This document shows, piece by piece, positions 1 through 10,919 of a DNA stretch of 64,000 nt. The translations under genes were made by a program, and so were the position numbers. Location of the stretch: contig NC_132878.1 in the NCBI RefSeq assembly GCF_030463535.1, positions 33,916,261-33,980,260 of the forward strand. The letters are read 5' to 3'. How positions within the stretch are numbered: the stretch's first letter is position 1; each line of letters opens with the position of its first letter. The notes beneath the pieces are model-generated. The model made no database searches, was not told the origin of the DNA, and saw only the letters and a list, made by a program, of their open reading frames with translations. The stretch is from Salminus brasiliensis. Lineage: Eukaryota; Chordata; Actinopteri; Characiformes; Bryconidae.

Positions 1-305
1 ATGCTTTTTGACCATCCAACAGCAAATTGTCTAATTAGTACTTTTTCTCAATGCATATTGGTAATTAAGCCACTAACCAGCAACATAATAAGGAACTGAG
101 ACAGGAATCAGCTAATCATGTTTTGGTAACAATGGGTAAAACCATTGGATAAAAAAAGTTACTTCATGACTTGGACATCACTGACTGTGAATATGAGATT
201 CCTAACCAAATTGAATCAGTTGTTAGAAATGGAAATCAGTGGTAACGGCTTTACTGAAAGCTCTGTAAAACTGCTACACAATCTTAAATATGTGGTAATG
301 CTTTT

Positions 306-470
306 AGTCAAGTCAAGTCAAGTGGGTTTTAATTGTCATTTCAACTATATACAGAGTACACAGTGAAACGAAACAATGTTGCAACATAGACAGTGCATAC
401 AGAACACAAGTGCAACACAGTACAAGTACAGACAGACAATACAACACAATACAGACAAAGAATAATAAAT
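306..470 (-). repeat. 3' end of an L2-like LINE, short copy
   Basis: A (TCAAG)n run followed by a block nearly identical to the one at 1841-1970. It is the 3' terminal part of the LINE described at 1795-2566, cut off after about 165 bases. The pentanucleotide run is the 3' tail of a minus-strand insertion. Confidence 0.7.
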
Positions 471-529
471 AAATAAATAATGAATAAATGATTTATTAAA
501 ATGATTTTATTAAATTATGACCTTGTCAA

Positions 530-1790
530 TTAGCAGAAGATTGAAAGGTATCTGTGGAAATCCTAGCACATTTCAAATAGCTTCTAACCACTGCTATCCT
601 AAAGCTACAATAGCTTTTAGTGCATGGTTTAGACAAATGACCAAAAATAATTAAAAACATTTTTAATAAGGAGGAAGGAGGAAGAGGCCAGTACTGAAAA
701 GAGGGCAGTGTCTGACCAGAACAGAAATAAACCACGTGTAATGTAGGCTACAAACCACATTTGCAATGCAGAAGTGAAATGAAAGAGAGGCATGTCAGGA
801 GCATATTGTACAATAACATCAGACTACATAAACTGTTTAGCATGACTTGTTCAAAAACACAGTATGGCACACTGTACCCAAAGTTCATGCAAGTCATGCT
901 TGTACAGCTCAACACAATTAATGCAAGCAAAAAAAACTGCCTGTAAATGTATTACAATGTACAGATGTGTGGTGTTTTTTTATTACAAAAGGGCAGAGTA
1001 TGTGAACAGATTGCTGTCTGTTGCTGCAATCACACACCTCCCCCATCAATGTGGTTAAGATACAGAAATAAGAAGAAGCACAGGGTCAAATGCAACGCTT
1101 CAGTGGGTCAAAAAGAAATATGGGTGTGCGCTTGTTTTTACATGTCAGAATGTTTTAAACTTTTGTATAATGTGGATGTGGCCACCATATCAACAACATG
1201 AACATTATTTGCATTTATGATGCAGGCTAGTCAAGGCCTAGAACAGGGCCTCCACCATAGAATGCAAGTCACTGTGTCTAAGGTGTGTTAGAGTACAAAA
1301 ATCAATGGACCTAAGCATGTGGATGAGCTTGGTTAAATGACCAATGTTAATATATAGTCAAGGCCTATACCTGGAATTTTTTTTAAATAACAGCCTGCTA
1401 ATTATAGAATGAAGTAAGGGATGGAGTAAGTAGGATAAAAAACAAAAAGAACAAAAAGGAGCTAAGCAAAGGATATAATCATAAAAATATTTGGTTATTA
1501 CTGGGCATCTTACAAACATTTTACAAATAATCCAATGTTCCACAATTTTGAATCCATTGTATTTTGAAGTATAATTAATAAAATAATGAAATGTTGTAAA
1601 AAAATTGTGGAAAATATGTAAGTAGTAAGTAAAGGGAATAGTAGTAGATGTATATGGGTAGTTACAGGAAAGAAGGGGGTACAAAGCTGCACTTCAATTT
1701 AGAGCCTATATTACAGTGTCCCTAAGAACAAGTTACAGGAAAGTAGAGGGTACTAAGCTATACTTGCATTATACTTGGAACCCAGTTTTA
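530..1790. other. Intergenic stretch without recognisable gene
   Basis: AT-rich DNA. Both strands hold only short open frames without family resemblance, splice context or domain motifs. I see no repeat family I can name here. Confidence 0.5.
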
Positions 1791-1794
1791 TTTT

Positions 1795-2566
1795 AGTCAA
1801 GTCAAGTCAAGTCAAGTCAAGTCAAGTGGGTTTATTGTCATTTCAACTACATACAGAGTACACAGTGAAACGAAACAACGTTCCTCCCGGACCATGGTGC
1901 AACATAGACAGTGCATACAAAACACAAGTGCAACACAAACAAACAAGTGCGGACAGACAACACAGTACAGACAGAGGATAATAAATAATGACTGTAGTGT
2001 GCAAGTTGTGCAATGTGCGATAAATAAAGTCCAGTGAGGTAGTAAAGTTATCAGTGCAAATGCTTGTGCAAAAAATGCTTCCCATGTTACCTGGGATAAA
2101 TGGTTGGAAAGAGAGAGAGAGGGAGAGAGAGAGAGAGAGAGGGAGAGTGTAAGATATCAGTTCAGGAGTTGAGTTGTGTTGAGGAGTCTGATGGCTTGGG
2201 GGAAGAAGCTATTGCAGAGTCTGGTCGTGTTGGACCGGATGCTGCGGTACCTTCTTCCTGATGGCAGGAGGGAGAACAGACTGTGTGAAGGGTGGGTGGA
2301 GTCATCCACAATGCTGGTTGCTTTGCGGATGCAGCGGGTGGTGTAAATGTCCATGACGGAGGGGAGAGAGACTCCGATGATCTTCTCAGCTGTCCTCACA
2401 ATGCGTTGGAGGGACTTGCGGTCAGAGGCTGTGCAGGTCCCAAACCAGGCAGTGATGCAGCTGCTTAGGATGCTCTCTATGGTTCCCCTATAGAAGAGGG
2501 TGAGGATGGGTGGAGGGAGACGGGCCTTTCTCAGCTTCCGGAGGAAGTAGAGACGCTGTTGGGCTT
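1795..2566 (-). mobile_element. 5'-truncated L2-like LINE with reverse transcriptase C-terminus
   Basis: The minus strand is open from 2566 to about 2160 and encodes the C-terminal end of a non-LTR retrotransposon reverse transcriptase. Recognisable parts are a region reading AQQRLYFLRKL, an ESIL...ITAWFG block and the terminal HPSHSLFSLLPSGRRYR...NSFFPQAIRLLN motif typical of fish L2-like elements. A GA-rich stretch (2108-2148) and a conserved 3' UTR follow. The element ends in (TCAAG)n on the plus strand at 1795-1826. The 5' part is missing, as is usual after incomplete target-primed reverse transcription, and the sequence continues into ATAAGGTT repeats at 2571-2592. Confidence 0.85.
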
Positions 2567-2924
2567 TCTTATAAGGTTATAAGGTTATAAGGTTTCTGAA
2601 CAGACTGTGACATGTCCCTCACACATTTACTTACTTACTTTACTTACTCATTTTCTGGGTTGTTAAAACATCTCAAATAATGGTATACGCCGAGTACCTC
2701 TTGGGTGAAGATGCTGACCCAAAGGCATGGCTGATGAGCTGGGCATCAAGGCTATACTAATGCATATTCCTTGCCATACCATGTGAGCAGATAAAAAACT
2801 TCCATTTCATCATTAGTCAGCTATATACATCTAAAGCCTCAATAGGAATAGCCTTACGTACTCAGAAATTATTATTATTGTGGTCAGTCACATTATTTTA
2901 GCTAACTGTGGGTGGGTGCACAAC

Positions 2925-3118
2925 ACAGATTACACCACTACCTGCCAGTGAGCTACTACTTCATGTGGGAAACTGGGGTTTGATTCCCGGTCTGGATGAC
3001 TATGCTGCACAATACCAATAGGAGTCCTTGGGCAAGACTTCCACTACACTACATTGGCCCACCTCTTAACTTTGTAAGTCGCTCTGGATAAGAGCGTCAG
3101 CTAAATGTAAATGTAATG
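2925..3118 (+). repeat. tRNA-derived SINE (type 1)
   Basis: The head carries a Pol III B-box-like GGTTTGATTCC (GGTTCGATTCC in better-kept copies). The body reads AATAGGAGTCCTTGGGCAAG and the tail TCGCTCTGGATAAGAGCGTC. The same family recurs at 44272-44465, 44466-44690, 50167-50344 and 60596-60830, with degraded copies elsewhere. Confidence 0.8.
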
Positions 3119-3119
3119 T

Positions 3120-4660
3120 AACACCTACATAAAGCTCCACTAGTGTCTATAATGAAAGTCTCTGGCTGTAAGTCATTTTAAGTGATCAATAATTACATTT
3201 GGAATTACAATCAATTCAAACCAATAGTAACATTTATAAATTATTACTGAGATATTTATAAATGATCCAGTAATAATCATTTACTTCCACTAGTGTACCT
3301 TTAAGTAGTTTTTGTAATCTAATTTATAATTATGCTTAGTTATCTCATCTTTATCGTCACACTTCCTTCCCATACAAACACACACACCCTGTGCTTACTT
3401 ACTGGAACTCCTATGCCCAGTCACACATCACCAACAAAGACTTCTCCTCAGTCACACTGTACTTGTATTCACACCTATCCAGTCTCTTTTGTAAATAAGG
3501 TACACATTACAATTATATATTTAAACCTCTTTTATATATTCAAACTGCTTTAAACCAGTGCAATAATGTAAATATAGAGTCTGTATAGTATGTCTATAGT
3601 ATACTTATAGTATAAGTTAATACTGTGTAAATACTCAGTATTACTACAGGGCTATAGTTACTAAATTACTACTAGGCTGTAATTTAAAGTGTCACCCAAA
3701 AATGTAAAAGATTCAATGATTTAAAGAATTACAACATATATAAAAACGTTTTATTATATATTTTTAATGATTGTCCATATTCACTACATAGATTAAATAA
3801 TAATGCAAACCAGCATGTTAAAAATCCACTTTTATTTACTTGATGACTATATTATTTCCATCAGAGCATTACTTCAACATATGCTTATATAGCATATGTA
3901 TAAGGAGAGATGAAATAGTATAAGCAGACTTATGATGCCAGACTTAAACATAAGACAGGAAAAATATTTATAACACTATCAAGACAATCAACCGAGAGTA
4001 CTGGACCAAGTAGACTTTACATCGACAGTCAGAGGATATGCCAGGTGATTTTCTTGAAATCCTTCATGGCTTACGAAGGCATCTCAGAAAGTAGCTGCTT
4101 GAAACATTGTTTGTTATTCGACCATTCAACCCCCACCTATTTTTCTTCCTCAAATAAGAGGAAAAAAAGTTCTTAAGAGACCAAACAGGAACTGTGTGTG
4201 CGCACACAAGCATCTTGCAAGTAACAGCTTGTGCAAGTCTGATCCCCACATTAACCATTGTTGATGCGTCAGAAACAAAGGCATCAAATCACCTCTTAGA
4301 AGACATGTGAGCGTGCACAGTCAGCATTAATGAAATGTCAGTACTTTTTCATTCATTCTACTGCTGCACCAGTTCACAGTAGCTTGTGTGATGTGTGTCA
4401 CTTTCAGGAACCATATGACCCCAATCTACACCCTAAATGAAGTGGAACATTAAAATTTGTGTGCTAAATGAAATAAAATAACAGTATTTATAAGGTAAAT
4501 AACATATGTAAAAGAACAATAATAAATATGAACCATTTAAAATATTGGTTTTGCTCATTTATATCCATACCATAAAGTAAGACATGAATGTAAGCAAGAA
4601 ATGTGCTATTGACTGACCACATAAACAATAAGCTGGCTTTCATACAGAGAATGTGTGCAT
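3120..4660. other. Intergenic stretch downstream of receptor gene A
   Basis: AT-rich DNA between the SINE and the stop codon of gene A. I find no open frame with a recognisable family and no named repeat. The part next to 4662 will contain the 3' UTR of gene A; several AATAAA-like strings occur (for example near 4470-4530), but I cannot choose a polyadenylation site. Confidence 0.4.
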
Positions 4661-4661
4661 G

Positions 4662-4775
4662 TTAATTTAGCTTGATGCAGGCATATTCTGTAGTATCTCC
4701 ATCTTCAGTGCCCATCACTGTGGATGCTGGTGTTGATGCTTTAATGTGAACTACAGTAGAGTACGTCACATCATC
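4662..4775 (-). CDS. Gene A exon 7: ITIM-bearing C-terminus
   Basis: 114 nt including the stop. The peptide starts DDVTYSTVVHIKAS and ends TEYACIKLN. VTYSTV fits the ITIM consensus (V/I/L/S-x-Y-x-x-V/I/L) and TEYACI fits T-x-Y-x-x-V/I (ITSM). The acceptor is CTCCTCCTGCAG. Its partner in gene C (20380-20487) keeps both tyrosines. Confidence 0.88.
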   Translation of the reverse strand, partial: DDVTYSTVVHIKASTPASTVMGTEDGDTTEYACIKLN

Positions 4776-7146
4776 CTGCAGGAGGAGTAAATAAGCAAGT
4801 GTTATTAAGCACACATCTACACAGAGGCAGTACCTACATGTAACACACTCTGGGAATGATACACACCTTTTCTTGGCCTTTTTTTGTTTTTGCTTTGTGA
4901 GTTTATAGTAGCATGCAGCACCTCAGAATTATTCTGCAGGCTTATTACACAGAAAGGTGTATTGCTCAGTAACTACGGGCACTTCTATACAAACTGGTAG
5001 GGAGATTCTTTGGTAATAGAAGTTTGCACTTCTGGCAAGCCTTCAAGTGGCCTAATGGATATGGCACTGACCTTCTAAGCCGGGGATTGGGAGATTGAGT
5101 CCCATGTGGTGTGCAGATGTAGCAGAGTGGTGCAGCGGAAGCGTGCTGGGACCATAACCCAGAGGTCAATGGATCAAAACCATCATCTGCTAGGCTGTGA
5201 ATCTTTTAGGGCAGTGGTGGCTCAGTGGTTAGATCTCTGGGCAATTGATGACAGGGTTGTGGGTTGTGGGAGTTTGACAGTGCTGCTGGCTGCTGTTTAT
5301 GCTAAAGTCAGTTTTCAATATCTGTAATTTATTCTTTAGTGTGTTTTCATTATGGTCAGACTAATGACAAAACCTGAGAAAACTGAAGACTTCACAGAAT
5401 GCTTCGCTGACCACTGCAAGACTGGTGGTGTAAGGATTTGTGACTACTCAGTTGAAAAAATGGACTATCCAGTTTGCCTTCATGATGTAAGCACAGCAGA
5501 AATACAATTTACAGCTATTTTACTAATCCACTGCAGAGAACACACACTTGTGAATTGGGACAATGAGAACACACACAGTAGTAGGCAGTCACTTCAGCAC
5601 ATGTTGTAATGAACCAAGAAGCAGTTGGGGGTTGTATGCCTTTCTTTAAAGCACCTCAGTCATAAATGTTGAGGGAGGAAAAAGCACCTTCATCCCCCCT
5701 GTCCCCTAGTTACTGCTGGTTCAGGGGATTAAACCAACAACTTTACGATTACCATCAGAATTTTCTTAACCTTTACGTCACATCTGTCTTGTATTTAGAA
5801 CTCCTACTCCTGCTACACAGTTGTGATACACTCGAACCAATGCATCACACATTTTTTACATGTCATGGATGGTGTAGATAAGGGATGATACATTCTGCAC
5901 CTACTGAATGTATGATAGATGTGTCTGATAAAATTAGTGTTGCGTGTAAATGCAAGATATGCCACAGGTACCATTCACCTGTTTCTGTGATTCTTCATCA
6001 GTAGGTTCTGATATTGCCGTGTGGCGAAGACCCTCAGAGCAATTCTGCACAAACATAGTGAGATAATCTGTCTTTAAAGAACATTTAATGGCTGTTTTAT
6101 TTAGATTTTATTATTTACACCATTTGAAAACTGATGCACATGATAATAGCAAGACTTGCAGTTACAGTTATGTTAAGAATTTAGACACCCTATGAAAATC
6201 TTTGTCTTTTTTATATATATTTAAGATATATGGACATTTGCTCTTCATTTGAACATTATTGAGAAATGTCAGTAATATAAAACATAAACCTGAAGAAATA
6301 TCAAGTGCCCAGGCCTCCAAAGATTTTGGAGGAACCTGTGTTATTTAAACCTCAGACATTTAGTTTGGTTTGCTCTTGATAGTTGAAGTAAGTGGGATCC
6401 CCATGGTGAGATTCAAAGAGCTTTCTGAGGGCTTAAGAAAGTAGGTTGTAGATGCGGATGAGTCTGGGAAAGAAATCTGCTGTTCCACTGTCCCACACTG
6501 ACCCAAACCTGGACATCTGAAATAATGTGCTTTGGACAAATGAACGCAAAGCTCAATTTTTTAAACATAGTATTAGAGGACATGTTTGGAGTAAACTAGA
6601 CACAGCGTTTGAGCACTAAAACCCATATCAGCTGAGAAGCATGAAGGTGGAAATGTCATAGTTTGGGGCTGCTTTTCTGCAGTAGTAATTTGTTATTGTA
6701 TCAGAGGATGCTTGAGGAAAATATGAGAGCATCTGTCTAAAAACTAAAGCTGAAAGAATTCTGCATGGAGAAGTGGGAAACACTTTCTTCCAGTTGATGT
6801 CAGAGACTGTCTAATTGTTCATCTGAAGAACAATTGTCCAGATGTTTGAATATATTTTAAAAAAAAGTTTTAATGGTGCGTCTTAACATTTTCACATGAC
6901 TGTACAATAAGATATTTACATAGTTTCCCCTTCCTAAAAAATGACTTTTGAAGAGGCATCAACTTTTCTTATGGAGAACTGAAAGATAGACCATAGTGTT
7001 TTTGATCTTACCTGTGTCTCCTGATCTCTCACCAGTCCAGCTTTCCTCTCACACCTCTTCATCTGCCCTTGCCTAGCTGCACAATTAAATTAAACACACT
7101 TACACAGAACTCCAAACACTGTGTGAGCATATGTGAGTGTGGGAAA

Positions 7147-7212
<66 letters not shown>

Positions 7213-9685
7213 ATGTGTGTGTTTCGGTGTGTGCACGTGCATGTCTGTATACCTCTGTAGCTCCAGCAGATGCCTCCGAACACCATCAACAGCAGTAAAA
7301 CCCCCACAGAAGCGCATATGATCAAACTGGAGTTGGCAGCTGGAGGGCCTACAGGAAAAACTGCCTCTGTATGTAAAAAAAAAAGAAAGCTATACCTACT
7401 GTATACATCAACTAATTGTATGTTTTATGATTTTCCTACCCAATAGTAAAGCAAATGTTTTGGTATGTCACATGAAACTGACTTCCCTAAGCAATTTATT
7501 TTTTATTTTTATTTTATTGTTATATAAAATAACAGTTTATCTGCTCATTTTTATGGAAAACACTTGTTGTTGAAGCTTCAGGGGGACAGATGATTTCATG
7601 TCTTCTTGGATTGTTGATTTCTTGTCTTTTAACTACTTATTTATTGTGTAAAGTTACTTTGTGACAACACAAAGTGCTATAAAAACACATTTTATGGGAT
7701 TTGATTATATGTGTGGATGAGTTAATGAAGTAAATACTAACTGTTTTGAGAAGATATTCTTCCTTCTGTAGAAGTGGAAGTGACTGGCCTGGTTGTACAT
7801 TTAATCCCTGAAGTAGTAGTTGCAGTTGGAGCAACTAAAAGAAAAATGCAGAAAATGCAAAAAAGTGTGTGTGTGTGTGTTTTATGTATTTTGTAATTCA
7901 GCATGAACAAGTGCTCAAGCTACATTGTACTGAAACTGCATATTCACTATGGTACATATCAGTGGTGGGTTTTGGCAAGGTTAGGTTTCTGATGGCCTTT
8001 CATTAAGAGGAATTTGCCCTTCAGGAGAGAGGTATCTCACTATGGGAAACACTCCCCGTGTGACCGACCATGGAAGTACCTATGGCACTGCATCTGGCAG
8101 CTAGCTGACAGGCCAATCTCATCAGCGAGGAAGGAGCACCTGCACTTATATAAGCAGATGCAGCTTCCACATTCACAATTCTCAAAGCACACACTTTCCC
8201 AGTGAAGTGCAGTGACGGTGGTGTAGTGAGATACCCCACTTCTGAATCAGAGAACCAGGGTTACAGGGTTTCTCTTTCATCATTTGATCGGTATCTCACT
8301 ATGAAAAAAAGACATAGTCAGCTCCTGTATTACATGCATTCCAAAACAGTCAGAGTCAGATGCAGTGGAAAAAAAGCCAGGGTCGGCCTGCTAGCGGGTC
8401 GAAGGTGTTATTACAAACTCATACCAAATAATAGCCCCACCAGTTTGTACAGAGGTCCCTGTAGTTACTGAGTAATCCTCCCTAGCATGTAATAAGCCCT
8501 GGGGTGTTAAGGGGTTAATAGTAGAATACACGTGTACACACACAGTGCAGCCGCTGGACCTCATTAAAAGAAAACAGCTGAACACTCTAAAGCTAAACAA
8601 GCATAAGCAGTCTTTAGTGGCATGCGCTTAGTGTGCATGCAAGCTGGACACACACAAAAAGTGCAATAACTTGTTTGGCTGATGCCAGTGCGTCAGTAAT
8701 ATCATCTTCACTGAGAGAATTTAAGCTCTACGCTCTTTAGCAGCTCAAAAGATAGGTGCCATTTTATGACAGCTAAACATGCTTGAAAACAACACAGTGC
8801 TTCTGGTTAGTGTAGCAACCCTGCAGCTTAAAAAAACCTTCTGCTTTCTAACTGTTTTGTACAGTTTCACTCTCGCTACTGTTTACACACTGTCAAGTTT
8901 TACTACCATCACCTCTCTTGTGCTCAGCATTACAGCATCCCTGCCTCTTCTTTAGTTTTGGGAAAGGCATCACCCTTCATTCTTAGACCAAATCACCTGA
9001 AGTTTCAATGTATGATTAAATTAAAGGCATTGTCAAAAAACAAAGCTGAACTTTCTCTGTTTCTACTTATGCTAGTTATTGCACTTTACATGTGGCTCAA
9101 ATACTGATTTACCTTTAAAGATGAGTCTGATGTAGACATATTCATTATGTTCAAGATAACACTGATAGTCTCCCCCATCCTCTTCAGTCAGGTGTGATAT
9201 GAGTAGAGAGAGATTAGCTGGAGAGAGATCATTAAACCACTGAACTCTGTCTCTGTACTGATCACTCTCACTGGATATCTCTTTCCATGTGCTTCTGTGT
9301 TTCTTCCAGGTGAATCTCCCAGGTGTGGCGTGTTGATCAGTACAGTAGCAGGGCAGCAGTGCTGATCCTCTTTTGTATGCAATAATCGTATTTGTCTGCC
9401 TCTCGTTTTGCAATGTGCAGCCTGCAGAAATGCAATAATTAATGAGCTTTATTAATTATTCATAAATATGTGGACATCATTTTTATCATTCTATTTTGTC
9501 TTCGATTGTCTTTAACAACCACAAACCAGAAATAATTACTTAAGGTTTTGGGCAGGTCAGATGATAACCAGTCACCTCAATCAAATGTTTTTACCCTTCC
9601 ATTTCTATATTAATATTTGAGTAAGATTTGTACACTCACCTTCAGCAACATGGAGCACAAGCAGTACATAAAAACTCATCTGCAT
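4662..9685 (-). CDS. Receptor gene A: single V-set Ig domain, ITIM-tailed type I membrane receptor
   Basis: Seven exons, read from high to low coordinate: signal 9640-9685, V domain 9113-9421, Ser/Thr-rich stalk 7742-7834, membrane 7253-7366, tail 7012-7076, 5979-6044 and 4662-4775 (stop at 4662-4664). They total 807 nt (268 residues) with one continuous frame and GT/AG at every junction. The product is a cell-surface receptor with a short signal peptide (MQMSFYVLLVLHVAEG), one V domain, a roughly 30-residue stalk, one membrane helix and a tail with VTYSTV and TEYACI. These fit the ITIM and ITSM patterns that recruit SH2 phosphatases, so an inhibitory role in leukocytes is inferred. It is one of four tandem paralogues; its tail is like gene C. 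The family resembles teleost multigene V-set receptors (DICP-, NITR- or CD300-like), but I cannot assign a family name. Exon structure is hand-derived. Confidence 0.85.
5041..5113 (+). pseudogene. tRNA-Arg pseudogene (anticodon position TCT)
   Basis: 73 bases align end to end with vertebrate tRNA-Arg of the CCT/TCT group: the D-arm GTGGCCTAATGGATA, the anticodon region CTTCTAAGCC and the T-arm GAGTCCCA are kept. The acceptor stem no longer pairs (CTTCAAG against GTGGTGT) and the B box reads GATTGAGTCCC. It is a decayed copy inside the last intron of gene A. Confidence 0.7.
5121..5192 (+). pseudogene. Initiator tRNA-Met (CAT) pseudogene
   Basis: 72 bases match vertebrate initiator tRNA-Met with about five substitutions. 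The initiator hallmarks remain: terminal A1-T72 pair, three G-C pairs in the anticodon stem (GGG/CCC) and anticodon CAT. Three substitutions look like CpG decay (GCGC to GTGC, TCGAT to TCAAT, TCGAAA to TCAAAA). Two others break stem pairs: the first T-stem pair becomes A-C, and the last acceptor pair G-A. A T4 run follows at 5203-5206. It lies 7 bases after the tRNA-Arg copy on the same strand. I think it is non-functional. Confidence 0.75.
5213..5290 (+). repeat. tRNA-derived SINE (type 2), head fragment
   Basis: Begins GGCAGTGGTGGCTCAGTGG, the head of the SINE whose body is seen at 32862-33018 and whose reverse-oriented heads end at 29707 and 31468. Only the 5' part is left. Confidence 0.55.
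5979..6044 (-). CDS. Gene A exon 6: tail exon that lacks a tyrosine
   Basis: 66 nt, phase 0. It encodes NCSEGLRHTAISEPTD followed by EESQKQ. The gene C counterpart (22634-22699) reads DCSDGLYCTVLSEPTD. The single Tyr-based site of this exon is therefore lost in A, while the flanks are conserved. Confidence 0.8.
6165..6905 (+). mobile_element. Decayed Tc1-like transposon in gene A intron
   Basis: Terminal repeats resemble each other in inverted order (TTAAGAATTTAGACACC near 6172 and GGTGCGTCTTAACATT near 6876). The interior keeps scraps of a Tc1 transposase, including GGTGGAAATGTCATAGTTTG, the relic of the HGGG...VWGCF region. No frame is open. A second copy in gene D (34240-34525 plus 36672-36800) was split by a LINE. 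Confidence 0.7.
7012..7076 (-). CDS. Gene A exon 5: juxtamembrane tail
   Basis: 65 nt, entering in phase 1 and ending in phase 0 after TGTGCAG as acceptor; the other possible acceptor would put a stop in frame. It encodes a basic peptide containing GQMKRCERKAG and ending RDQETQ. It matches gene C 22787-22854, which has one more codon. Confidence 0.8.
7149..7208. repeat. (AT)n microsatellite
   Basis: About 60 bases of TA dinucleotides in the intron between the membrane exon and first tail exon of gene A. The flanking GT-rich sequence suggests an original GT/AT compound repeat. Confidence 0.95.
7253..7366 (-). CDS. Gene A exon 4: transmembrane segment
   Basis: 114 nt, phase 1 to phase 1. It holds one strongly hydrophobic helix (SLIICASVGVLLLLMVFGG) followed by the stop-transfer residues CWSYR. 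The helix has no charged residue, so pairing with DAP12-type adaptors is not suggested. It is homologous to the gene C membrane exon at 22974-23081. Confidence 0.85.
7742..7834 (-). CDS. Gene A exon 3: Ser/Thr-rich stalk
   Basis: 93 nt, phase 1 to phase 1. It encodes a stretch rich in Thr, Ser and Pro (APTATTTSG, then TRPVTSTSTEG), as expected for an O-glycosylated stalk between Ig domain and membrane. The donor GTTAGT is acceptable. It corresponds to the stalk exons of C (23203-23280) and D (33151-33237), although the sequences are hardly alike. Confidence 0.7.
8014..8310. repeat. Interspersed element of unknown class
   Basis: In the intron between V and stalk exons of gene A. The block starts and ends with GGTATCTCACTATG, about 265 bases apart (8029 and 8289), and holds TATATAAG at 8148 and a stretch AACCAGGGTTACAGGG. 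The terminal direct repeat and TATA-like box suggest a solo LTR or a related element. This is inference; no coding relic is present. Confidence 0.35.
9113..9421 (-). CDS. Gene A exon 2: V-set domain
   Basis: 309 nt, phase 1 at both ends. It encodes an N-terminal GCT, strand B LLPCYC, strand C FTWKK, the membrane-proximal NLSLLISHLTEEDGGDYQC block holding the F-strand cysteine, and ends RLIFKG at the donor. The canonical Cys-Trp-Cys triad of a V domain is present. The extra Cys in CYC and the Cys right after the signal peptide may form a second disulfide. NLS in this block is an N-glycosylation sequon. Confidence 0.88.
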
Positions 9686-10058
9686 CCTTACTGAGTTCTG
9701 AAAGCCTGTCACTCTGTAAGCCTGTAAACTTCACTGAACACTTCACCTCACTAATTTTCACACGCCAAACAGAAACAGTGTTCATATGAGCAAATGTTCT
9801 CAGTGTCTGTCACTTACTCACACAAAATGTAATGGTGCAGTTTCCTGTGGGCTGGAAAACCAGTTTCCCCTTTCTTCTCTTCCAACACATCTTGCACTAC
9901 GTCACATAGTCACCCTGTTTCTCATTTGCATGTCTAGTATTGGCCTCTGTATGTTCTTAAGCTAGACAACATGAGAAACCATTGAACAGTTGTCCTTTGA
10001 TGTTTTAGCTTTAAATGGAAAATGGTATTGCCAAATCTAATAGTCAGTTTTCATTGTA

Positions 10059-10916
10059 CAGTGGGGAAAAAAGTATTTAGTCAGTCACCAATTGTGCAAG
10101 TTCTTCCACTTAAAAAGATGAGAGAGGCCTGTAATTGACATCATAGGTAGACCTCAACTATGAGAGACAAAATGAGAAAAAAAATCTGAAAATCACATTG
10201 TCTGATTTTTAAAGAATTTATTTGCAAATAATGGTGGAAAATAAGTATTTGGTCACCTACAAACAAGCAAGATTTCTGGCTGTCACAGACCTGTAACTTC
10301 TTCTTTAAGAGGCTTCTCTGTCCTCCACTCATTACCTGTATTAATGGCACCTGTTTGAACTCGTTAACAGTATAAAAGACACCTGCCCACAACCTCAAAC
10401 AGTCACACTCCAAACTCCACTATGGTGAAGACCAAAGAGCTGTCGAAGGACACCAGAAACAAAACTGTAGACCTGCACCAGGCTGGGAAGACTGAATCTG
10501 CAATAGGCAAGCAGCTTGGTGTGAAGAAATCTACTGTGGGAGCAATAATCAGAAAATGGGAGACCTACAAGACCACTGCTAATCTCCCTCGATCAGAGGG
10601 AGTTGGAGGGAGTTAAAAGTCTGTATTGCCCACCAACAGCCCCAAAACATCACTGCTCTAGAGGAGATCTGCATGGAGGAATGGGCCAACATATCGGCAA
10701 CGGTGTGTGCCAACCTTGTGAAGACTTACATTTTCCACCATTATTTGCAAATAAATTCTTTAAAAATCAGACAATGTGATTTACAGATTTTTTTTTTCTC
10801 ATTTTGTCTCTCATAGTTGAGGTTTACCTATGATGTCAATTACAGGCCTCTCTCATCTTTTTAAGTGGAAGAACTTGCACAATTGGTGACTGAATAAATT
10901 ATTTTTTTCCCCACTG
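10059..10916 (+). mobile_element. Internally deleted Tc1/mariner transposon
   Basis: It is bounded by inverted repeats of roughly 110-200 bases starting CAGTGGGGAAAAAAGTATTT and ending CCCCACTG, with TA on both sides (10057-10058 and 10917-10918). The interior keeps the first 64 codons of a transposase at 10422-10616 ([20 protein letters not shown], then [12 protein letters not shown]), a helix-turn-helix DNA-binding part. The catalytic half is gone. It is a non-autonomous copy in the spacer between genes A and B. Confidence 0.85.
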
Positions 10917-10919
10917 TAC

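Noticed and set aside
5121-5192. Functional initiator tRNA gene
   Set aside because: Two stem mismatches and changes in the A and B boxes make function unlikely, although the anticodon and a T4 run are kept.
7059-7325. Open frames with long Tyr-Ile strings on both strands (also at 34689-35009 and 60953-61156)
   Set aside because: They translate (AT)n microsatellites. Only the part overlapping 7253-7366 is real, as the membrane exon of gene A.
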